From the NCBI GenBank assembly GCA_027943245.1, contig JANDJZ010000110.1, positions 1-64,000 of the forward strand: 64,000 nt of DNA, written 5' to 3'. The DNA is from Acanthamoeba sp. SK_2022b. Lineage: Eukaryota; Discosea; Longamoebia; Acanthamoebidae. This document shows positions 56,550 through 64,000 of this stretch, piece after piece. The stretch's first letter is position 1, and every line of letters starts with the position of its first letter. Below the pieces are notes generated by a model. That model saw nothing but the letters and a program-made list of their open reading frames with translations, did no database searches and was not told where the DNA came from. Position numbers and translations under genes: made by a program.

Positions 56550-57480
56550 ATGGTAACCACCACTCAGGCAAATGAAATGACTATGGTGTTCACCAACTTT
56601 GGCTTCAACAAGCTCATGGGCTTGTGGCAAATCAGGGCAGATGCAATGCAAATGGCCTGGAGTGGGTGTGGGTGGAAGAGCATTTTATTTTCTGCTCTAT
56701 CACTACAAGCATGGAAGAGGCCATTGCTGGTGAGTTCCTGAGTGTGTGGGCGCCAACTCAGCTCTCCAAAGCAGCGGTATGTTCATCTCTTCAATCTTTG
56801 TTGTCCTGCCTAATTCACATCTATTTCAGGTGCAGCATGCATTGGCAAAGGCCAAAGAAACCTACACCCAATCTGGTCATCTTCTACACAAAGGCTGAGC
56901 AGGGTGGGTGTGATAACTTCCATGAAGCTGCGCTCATCACTGACTGCACTGTGCAGCAGTGCAACTGTCCAGTTGGCAGGCATGGTACACATCTTTCTTC
57001 AATTTATTACAATTCACAGAGATTTGTTATAAATTGGTATCTGGGTGCAGGGGAAGCAAAGCTGATGTACTCTGGGAAGCACAAGCTCTACTGCCTGAGA
57101 TCAGAAGTCAGCCATGCACCAAAGTCAGGTGTGGTGATGAGGATAAGCAGCAGCCATCCTGGAGCATGCCACGACTTCAAAATCTACTGGCAGAATGTCC
57201 ATGGTGGAACAAGAAGCTTTGGAAGACACCAGAGGAGAGGGAGCAGACAGGCAATCACCCCTACTGGCTACAGCTCGCAGACAAGGGCTACCAAGGTGCC
57301 CAGCATCTCCCTCATGTACGCATGGTAATGCCACACAAGCCTGCCCCACAGCAGTGCTTGACCAGCATGCAAATCACCAAGAACTGCTGCATTGCGCTGG
57401 CCCACATTATTGCTGAGAACTTCTATGGCTGCCTCAAGCTCATCTGGGGGATAATGTGGAATTGGTGGCATGGAGACTGA
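56550..57480 (+). mobile_element. Decayed DDE transposase (DDE_Tnp_4 / Harbinger-ISL2EU type)
   Basis: Conserved pieces in order but in changing frames: ANGLEWVWVEEHFIFCSI; AALITDCTVQQCNCPVGR (first catalytic Asp); YSGKHKLYCLRSEVSHAPKS (the 'y.gKhk.h..K' strand); SSHPGACHDFKIY (PGs.HD..i); LQLADKGYQGAQHL (second Asp in laDkGYqG); and IIAENFYGCLKLIWGIM (Glu in vEn.fg.lK). These are the DDE_Tnp_4 family landmarks. Frame changes near 57,050 and 57,280 and low CpG show that it is inactive. About 3 CpG were counted in 56,641-56,940. No terminal repeats or target-site duplication were found by eye. Confidence 0.65.
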
Positions 57481-58242
57481 GTTTGCTATGCCACCACCTT
57501 TGGCAACTGTGTTACTACCACATCCTCAGTGGAAATCCTCTCCAGTGCAAAGAAATCTGCTGGTATTGTGCACACCAGATGAAGCTGCAATGTGAAGAGG
57601 AAGCATAGCACAGCAAACAACAGCAACAACTTGTGGCATACTGTGCAAACCACAGACGCTGCCTAGGTCTACCCTCTCTCTCTTCCTCCTCCTCTCCTCA
57701 CTAACCACCATGTCTTGTGGCACTCAAATCTTTTTCAATTTTACTCTGTCCTTTCATAAAATCTCTGTCCTTTCAAATAAACTGTGTTTCAATGAGGAGT
57801 GCTTTGCTTGGCTGGTGGAATCTGCTCCCTTGGGAAACGGCTCATGTTTTATCACAGAAGCCAGGCTGTGTGTGACACCCTCTGAAACAGAGGTGTTGAG
57901 GAGATCTGGAGCTTTGTGTTCCATGATTCTCTCTTGGTCCCCAAGTGGGGATCTGACAAGCCTGCCTTGTCACTTTGGAGAGAGCAGGCGAGAGCCTTAT
58001 GCAGGCAAACAGACTGAGATTGAATAAATGCATTGGCTTTAACTGCCAGCATCTGGACCTTTGGATATGATGCAAGCCAAACAACACTCTTCTCAATTGA
58101 CACGAACAGAGACCTCAACACCTGACTGCTGTGGTGGAATCCACCCAAGTCTTGAGATGGCTGTGCAAACTCTCTTTTTGACATGTGGCTCTTTTGCACG
58201 AGATAGCCAAGATGACCTTTGTTCTCATTGAATCTTCGTGTC
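57481..58242. other. Rest of CpG-depleted block 3
   Basis: No conserved ORF. An open plus frame (57,710-58,027) and overlapping minus frames (57,842-58,199) have no recognisable content. The block ends near 58,200 where CpG-containing coding sequence resumes. Confidence 0.4.
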
Positions 58243-59093
58243 TTAGTCTTCCTCTTCCTCCTCTTCCTCTGCGCGCTGGGCAGCTTCCTCCTCCTCTTTC
58301 GTGCTGGCTGCTTTACCTGGCCGGGAGGTCAATTCAATAGGCAGTGGATGTGTGACCAGAGATGCCCACACAGACTCGTCGGCCCCCACACAAAGCACTC
58401 GTCCTATGAAAGTGGCCTGCGATTGCCGGTACGAGTCCTCGTAGGGCACCACATATCGGTGGTGGTCGGTGTAGAAGGCGTCGGACTGGGGCTCGGACAT
58501 AAAATAGTCGGCGTCACACACGGTGAGGTCCTGTTGCACGTCTCTCAAGCTGAACTGCCCTGTGCCTGTGCAAAAGGAAAGGTGAACCTTGTAAGTCGAT
58601 CTCATGTGTGTGATGTGGTGCGCTGTCATACACAACATCTCTTCGAAAGCATCAATGTAGAAGAAGACTTCAAACTCGACGCGGCTCTTGAAGCGGAATC
58701 CTTCCTGAAAGAAGAACGTGGCCTTGCCCGCTTCCACATCAACACTGCTCCTGGCAGCTGTGACTTCATGTGGTGAGCGGATGGGCTTGGGAAAGCCATC
58801 CGCCTATTTGGTAACTATGGTTAACAGAGCAGGGGCGATGAATGCAAAGAAGTATGGGTGATGCGTACCTTCAACACACCAGCTCCCGAGCCTTCAATCT
58901 CAAAAGGAGGAATCCTACACTTTACCACCTTCTTCTCAATCTCAGCTCTGAGAGCATCTCCTCTCTTCCGCCTGACTTTGAAGTTGGTGAGAGGGCACAC
59001 CACTTGGAACTCGACCACCTCAAAGCCAGCGTGGTCAAAAGCACGTATGTTGGCCAGGGGCATGACTTCATTGAGGAACGTCGCGGTGTCTGC
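58243..59093 (-). CDS. Protein of unknown function, acidic tail; 5' end unresolved
   Basis: An exon starting after a GTGCAG acceptor at 59,093 reads TATFLNEVMPLANIRAFDHA, then GFEVVEFQVVCPLTNFKVRR and VVKCRIPPFEIEGSGAGVLK. Further exons give ATFFFQEGFRFKSRVEFEVF (then FYIDAFEEML), HMRSTYKVHLSFCTGTGQFS and FIGRVLCVGADESVWASLV, then a Glu-rich C-terminus (EEEEAAQRAEEEEEEED, stop at 58243). Alternating strands suggest a beta-rich domain. I do not recognise it. An N-terminal exon may lie at 59,235-59,300 (LFQKLHEALRTCDKHGR). A Tyr/Asp-rich segment (DAFYTDHHRYVVPYEDSYRQ) stands out. Confidence 0.5.
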
Positions 59094-59331
59094 ACGCAGT
59101 GGGTGAGCGTGGCAGAGCAAAAACGATACTTCACAAGGCATCGCAGGCGGTCGCACGGACCAGAGGCTGTCTCGCTCATGGCCAGAGATTTTTTCAATGT
59201 TTTTATGTTTTTTTCCTCTCTTTTTCAATAAAGCCGTCCGTGCTTGTCGCAAGTTCGGAGAGCTTCATGCAGCTTCTGGAACAACGTGCACTGCAAACGT
59301 AACAACTCATGGACACACGGTTGGGGAGCGC

Positions 59332-61346
59332 CTAGTGGTGGGCGGGAAGGGTGCGGGTGATGTCGGCGAGGGAGTCTAGGATGAAGGCCGGGCTATAGGC
59401 AAAGTGGTGGAGCTCGGCCGGGCTGGTGACGCCGGAGAGCACCAGCACGGTGTCGATCTCTGACTCCACGCCGGCGATGATGTCCGTGTCCATCCTGTTC
59501 ACGCACACCGCTCGTTCAACCATGCCCGGGCGCGTGTTATGCGGGCAAGCACGTGCGTGGGTGGCCGCCTACCTGTCACCAATGATCACTGTCTCTTGCC
59601 GATGGCAGCCGAGTCGACTCAAGGCCAGCCTCATGATCAAGGGATTGGGTTTGCCCACAAAGTAGGCGTCCACGCCTGTCGCCTGCCAAGAGAGAGAGAG
59701 AGAGAGATGCGTGGGTGCGTGTGGGTAAATTCCACCGCTTAAAGGGACGAGTGTGGATGCCCAACCAGGACGATGGGCGCCACGAGGGTGCCGCAGGCCG
59801 GCAGGAACCCGGTGACCGACTTGTCCAACAGATCACCTGCCCGTGTTGTGGCGTAAAATTGAGCAACAGAACACAGCGAGCGGCGGAGGTCGTGGACAGG
59901 GAGTGATACAGTTGGTTCCGATCAACTTGGCTCCGTTTCTGATGCGTTAAAATAAATAGAAATAGAAATAGAAACCAGATGAATGAGTTGAGGACAAGGA
60001 GCACGACATCGATGGAGGCAGAAGGTAGCGTTGTAAAGAGAGAGATGAGAAATGATCTACCGGACGAGATTGATGGCCTTCTCCATGCGGTCGATGTTGT
60101 AGTTCTTGGTCTCACCCACGACCACGTAGTCTGGCCTGATGTCGGTGATCGTGTAGCCTGGTGCAACCCCCCCCCCCACAACCCAACGCGTGGCTCAAAC
60201 TCAACTGTGAGAAGCCACACATTACAAGACGCGGAATGCGGCACACCGCCTGAGGAGGGAGGGGGAGAGAGGGAGAGAGAGAACAGTGCATGCCTTCGTT
60301 GTAGAGAGCGTTCAGGATGCCGGCATCGCCGATGACGTAGGCCGTGCCGTGCGGCTTCTGTTTGCTCAGAAAATTGGCCGTCGAGAGCGCGCTGGTATAG
60401 AAGTTCTTCTCCTCCACCTGCGCACACGCGCAAAACGTGTCATAACTTGTGGCCACGTGTGTACATATGTATCGTGCATGTGTGCGTGTGCGCGTGTGCG
60501 CGTGTGCGTGCTGTGTGCGCCATGAAGTACGTGGATGCCGAAGCTGGACAGCTTGTACTTGAGGTCCTTGGGCGTCTTGTCGCTGCTGTTGGTCAGGAAG
60601 AGGAAATCCTTGCCCTCCTTCTGCAGCCACGCCACCATTTCCTTGGCTCCGGGGATCAGCTTGTTCTCGTGGTACACCACGCCGTCCTGCAGCCCGCGCG
60701 ACGCAAACAACGCGAGGCCCACCGCGGGTCACTTTCGAGACCAGGAATAAGGGGTGAGTTGTGTGTGCGGACCATGTCGATGATGAAGCCCTTCTTGTTG
60801 CGGATGTGCTCTGCCTGCGCGGCGATGGTGGACTCGATCACCGCGCTCGTGAGCTCCGCCGCGCCCTGCCTTCTCGCCACCTGGCACCCCGCACGCACAC
60901 ATGCGGGCAACGAGTCAGCAACGGTGAGTTGGACAGAGTGTTCGAGAGGAGGAGGAGGAGGAGGAGATGTCACGTACGAGCTCGCCGGCTGTCGGGTGGT
61001 GCGGACGCCCAGTGGCAGAGGTGGCGGTGCTGCCGGTGGGTGCGAGCACGGCCGCGGTAGAGGAGAACGAGGACGAGGGCGCGGCGAACGAGGCCGGTGT
61101 CACCCGCTGCGGCGACGCACTGCGCTGGCCTGTCAGACGCTTCAGCCGCCGATACGACAGCACGTGAAGCGCCCTGTGCCATATTTTGATTTGTTATCAT
61201 TAGATTTTTATTAATAATATATTATTGTGCGAATAAAAGGGCGAATTAAATTCAACTTAATCTTATTGTGCGCACCTGCTCGAGGAGGGCGCCACAGACC
61301 GGGCATGAATGGGCGTAACACGACACAAGACGCGCCCCTTCAACAT
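59332..61346 (-). CDS. NagD/PNPP-type HAD-IIA phosphatase, mitochondrial-type presequence
   Basis: Start at the ATG at 61346: MLKGRVLCRVTPIHARSVAP splices in phase into SYRRLKRLTGQRSASPQRVT, an Arg/Ser-rich leader of mitochondrial type. The catalytic part: IRNKKGFIIDM joins DGVVYHENKLIPG, giving motif I DxDGV. DFLFLTNSSDKTPKDLKYKL carries motif II. A cap region contains NFLSKQKPHGTAYVIGDAG and DYVVVGETKNYNIDRMEKAI. YFVGKPNPLIMRLALSRLG (motif III Lys) and VIIGDRMDTDIIAGVESEID (motif IV) close the fold, ending ADITRTLPAHH at 59332. All HAD motifs are intact. The family dephosphorylates small phosphometabolites (nucleotides, 2-phosphoglycolate, p-nitrophenyl phosphate). It lies divergent to a nagB homologue, 322 bp away. 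The substrate is not known from sequence. Confidence 0.85.
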
Positions 61347-61668
61347 CGTGGCCTCGGTCGTTGCGGCAGAAATCACAACACAGAGCACACGGAGAAAATC
61401 TCTTTTCCTTCCTTCAGGCCGGCACGAGAACACACGCCAAGGTATTACAACCGGTCGCTGCAGGCTTCTTCCGCTCATCTTTGATCATCAGTGCCTGTGT
61501 TTGGGTGGTCCCCGCTCGAAGGTGGACAGATTAAACACTCAAATTTCTGGATTAGGATTTTTGTTTAAGCTCAATCTCTCCCTGCCGCAGCAGCTGCAGA
61601 AGATTGAATGCAACCAGCTCACTTGATGTTGGCCTTTTCCTCGCTTGGCAAAGCAGATCAACCACAGA
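61347..61668. promoter_or_regulatory. Divergent promoter region between HAD phosphatase and nagB homologue
   Basis: 322 bp separate the two start codons. A moderately AT-rich patch lies near 61,530-61,580. No defined motif was recognised. Confidence 0.45.
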
Positions 61669-63085
61669 ATGCGTCTGGTAATCGCGGAAGACGGAGCAGG
61701 AGCGGCCCGGTGGGTGGCGGCCCATGTCAAGCGCCGCATTCTCGAGTTCGCGCCCACCGCCGAGCGGCCGTTCGTGCTGGGCCTCCCCACCGGCAGCTCG
61801 CCCATCGCCACCTACAAGGCACTCTTCCTCTTTCGTTTTTTCCTTTCACTCTTTTTTAATTAATTTATTTTTATTTATTTATTTATTTATTTTCGAGGCT
61901 CACCAGTAGCGTTGCAGATCTTGGTCGAGTATGTGAAGAGCGGGGAGCTGTCGTTCAAGCACGTGGTCACCTTCAACATGGACGAGTACGTCGGTATGCA
62001 ACTCGTCTGGCTGGGAATGGCGGGTTCGCTTTCCTTGGTGGCCAGTACTGACGCACGCGCCCGTGGCTGCGATCGCGCCAACAGGTCTCCCGCGCGACCA
62101 CTCCGAGTCCTACTGGACCTTCATGCATCGCAACCTGTTCGACCACATCGATATCTCCAAGGAGAACATCAACATCCTCAACGGCAACGCCGCTGATCTC
62201 GTACGAAACTTGCCTCCTTCTTCGGTGGGGCCTCCTGCCAGTGACACCTGTCATCTCACGTTGCCCCTTCTGCGCATAGGAGGCAGAGTGCAAGGCTTAC
62301 GAAGCCAAGATCGCCAGCTACGGAGGAATCCATCTCTTCCTCGCCGGCATCGGCACCGACGGTAGCGCTTCATTACTTGTTCATTATTTTATTTTCAATA
62401 ACAACGATAGCAACGAGTTCGAAGTGCCTTGCGAGCGTGTCTCACTATGCGCGGTGTTACTCGTGGTCATTGCTGCAGGCCACATCGCCTTCAACGAACC
62501 GGGATCTTCGCTCGCCTCGCGCACACGTGCGGTGGTATGGATGACAACTGCACGCTCCAGCTCCAGCTCGGTCAAATGACCACTGCTCACTTGTGTGCGT
62601 GCTTGTTAGACGCTGGCCTATGAGACGATCGTGTCCAACTCGCGCTTCTTTGGCAACGACGTCACGCAGGTGCCCAAGCGCGCTGTGACCGTTGGTGTGG
62701 GCACCGTCATGGTACGGACCGCTCGGCGCCTGTCTGGTGGCTGAGACGCACTCAGCTGAATCGTGCGTCGGACATTGGGGGCTGTTCCGTTGTAGGACGC
62801 CAAGGAGGTGGTGATCATCATCACCGGCGTGTCCAAGGCCATCGCCCTTCAGCAAGTCGTCGAGGGCGCCATGAGCCACCAGTGGACGGCTTCCGCCATC
62901 CAGATGCATCCCAACGGCATCATCGTGGTCGACGAAGACGCCACCAACGAGCTCAAGGTCCTTGCCCTCCCTTCTCTCCGAGTTGTGTAGTGGCCGTTCT
63001 TCTCACGCGACCGATTGACCGATGGCATGAGCAGGTCAAGACCGTCAAGTATTGGAAGGGCGTTGAGCAGACCGAAAGCCTCTGA
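61669..63085 (+). CDS. nagB: Glucosamine-6-phosphate deaminase
   Basis: Start at the ATG at 61669: [20 protein letters not shown]. Exons in order give [16 protein letters not shown] (sugar-phosphate binding loop), [10 protein letters not shown] with [20 protein letters not shown] (the NMDEY...HS.S catalytic block), [28 protein letters not shown] with SSLASRTR (the [12 protein letters not shown] block including catalytic Asp/His), [40 protein letters not shown] and the C-terminus ending EQTESL (stop at 63085). The enzyme converts glucosamine-6-phosphate to fructose-6-phosphate and ammonia, allowing amino-sugar use. Length (about 265 residues) and all catalytic residues are normal. Short introns; the sixth exon boundary is near 62,482. 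Confidence 0.93.
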
Positions 63086-63456
63086 GACCAATAAATTAAA
63101 ATTCAATTTTAAATGGATTTTTTCATCAAAATTCTTTCCATTCTTTATGGCGTATTCGGACGGAATGTTTGACAGGCCAAGGACATAAAACCCACGGGGG
63201 CGACCTACGCCCAAGCGTTGGAGCAACACCCACTTGGTCGTCCGGGGCACCCAGCTTGCACCTCAGTTATTGGAGCTCCCCAGGAGAAGGAAGAAGTAGG
63301 AGTAGGAGAGGACGAGACGTTGTTTTCACGCCCCCCTCCCGTATTAGAGTTAGTTCCACTTTTAGGTCACGCGAGAAGACGCGGAGGAATAAGAAGAAGC
63401 TAGCTGAAGTGTGTACGAGTATATAGAAAGATTAGAGCTTCAGGGAGGAGAAGAAG
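63086..63456. other. Intergenic
   Basis: 371 bp. Begins AT-rich (3' flank of nagB, with a possible AATAAA at 63,090-63,095) and becomes GA-rich just before the next start codon. No gene supported. Confidence 0.5.
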
Positions 63457-64000
63457 ATGGCGAATAGGAAGTTCAACTACAACTCGTTCGTGAAGCAGAC
63501 GAACACACTACACTCCAACCTCACGGATTCGCAAGAACGGAAGCGAAACGAGAGCGGAGACGAGGCAGGCAGCCCATCCAGCGGTTCATCGCCGGCGTCA
63601 CTTTCCCCATCGACCTCGTCATCTACTGTCGACACTCGGCACATCCCCGCCCCCTCTCAAGTCAAAGCCGCTGCTCCTCACACCAGGTCTCCCTCTCGTC
63701 GCTCTCTGCCCCCCCCCCCTCCTCTGTCGCTTTCGTTTTCTCGCTTTCGTTCTTTCTGTGCCTTCGCTTTCGCTCTTTGCAGCTGTCGCTCGCTGGTGGG
63801 CTAACGGTCGTGTTGGTCACTCTTCTCTCTATCTCTATTTCTATCTCTCTGCGATCGCCTATTGCTGCCCTGCACGCGCGTGTAGCAGACCGGCCGTGAA
63901 GAAGCCGCCGCCGCTCGGCAATGCGGCAGCAAAGGACATGAAGCGACTGGTGGGCACGGTGAAGGCCGGCGGGCGAGTGGGCAAGATGCTCGAGATGCTG
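63457..64000 (+). CDS. 5' part of an unknown protein, runs off the right edge
   Basis: Start at the ATG at 63457: MANRKFNYNSFVKQTNTLHS then a Ser/Pro-rich disordered stretch (SPSSGSSPASLSPSTSSSTV). A donor at about 63,687 (CACCAG then GTCTCC) and a TGTAGCAG acceptor at about 63,889 join in phase to RPAVKKPPPLGNAAAKDMKR and LVGTVKAGGRVGKMLEML, open to the window edge. The start is favoured by a good purine context after GAAG. Family unknown; the helical basic block after the linker may begin a folded domain. Confidence 0.5.

Noticed and set aside
61270..61460. Minus-strand frame with CDFC...CPVC pattern, zinc-finger-like
   Set aside because: The frame meets a stop just upstream and does not splice in phase into the HAD gene, while another frame of the same DNA does and gives a typical mitochondrial leader.

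Overview
The window reads as nuclear DNA of a free-living amoeba, most likely Acanthamoeba or a close relative. This is an inference from style, not a database match. The coding DNA is GC- and CpG-rich. Almost every gene is cut by short GT-AG introns of about 60-150 bp, many of them carrying long microsatellites. The gene set mixes eukaryotic housekeeping genes (IST1, BRCC36, mitochondrial malonyl-CoA decarboxylase, amino-acid transporter) with bacterial-style genes (double hybrid histidine kinase, hemerythrin, DUF4832, DUF2892). Genes were assembled by eye from conserved blocks, splice signals and phase agreement, so most outer boundaries are good but some terminal exons are not resolved. No rRNA, tRNA, CRISPR or operon structure was seen.

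Layout: 1-983 hemerythrin (-, runs off the left edge); 1489-3144 MORN-repeat protein (-); 4171-5020 hotdog thioesterase (+); 5249-7929 secreted DUF4874/DUF4832 protein with GPI-like tail (+); 8095-9953 QALGGH-type zinc-finger protein with 17-residue repeats (-); 10169-11173 unknown (-); 11581-13099 J-domain protein (-); 13866-16309 WD40-like protein (-); 16802-18868 malonyl-CoA decarboxylase (-); 19293-28245 double hybrid histidine kinase (+); 32276-35734 IST1 fused to an I/LWEQ (THATCH) actin-binding module (+); 35775-37523 BRCC36-like JAMM deubiquitinase (-); 37779-38640 low-complexity protein (-); 39181-41718 talin-like helical and coiled-coil protein (-); 42189-42989 DUF2892 membrane protein (+); 43262-45718 RRM/KH-like protein (-); 52180-53937 broken SAM/endonuclease-like/kinase gene resembling Crinkler effectors (+); about 54000-56025 amino-acid transporter (-); 58243-59093 unknown (-); 59332-61346 mitochondrial NagD-type HAD phosphatase (-); 61669-63085 glucosamine-6-phosphate deaminase (+); 63457 onward, 5' part of an unknown gene (+).

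Three stretches differ sharply: about 29.15-32.2 kb, 45.85-52.9 kb and 56.1-58.2 kb. They are poor in CpG, rich in TG/CA, and hold decayed mobile DNA: Ty3/Gypsy chromovirus pieces (integrase zinc-binding motif, chromodomain), a broken DDE transposase, a 110-bp minisatellite, a 33-bp-arm hairpin and a stray von Willebrand A ORF. The pattern fits long-term cytosine methylation and deamination of silenced elements inserted between active genes. The Crinkler-like kinase gene straddles the edge of the largest block.

Functional themes: ESCRT/actin/ubiquitin genes lie together at 32-42 kb (IST1-THATCH, BRCC36, talin-like). An amino-sugar pair, NagD-like and NagB, is divergently arranged at 59-63 kb. 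A very large bacterial-derived phosphorelay protein shares a short divergent promoter region with malonyl-CoA decarboxylase.
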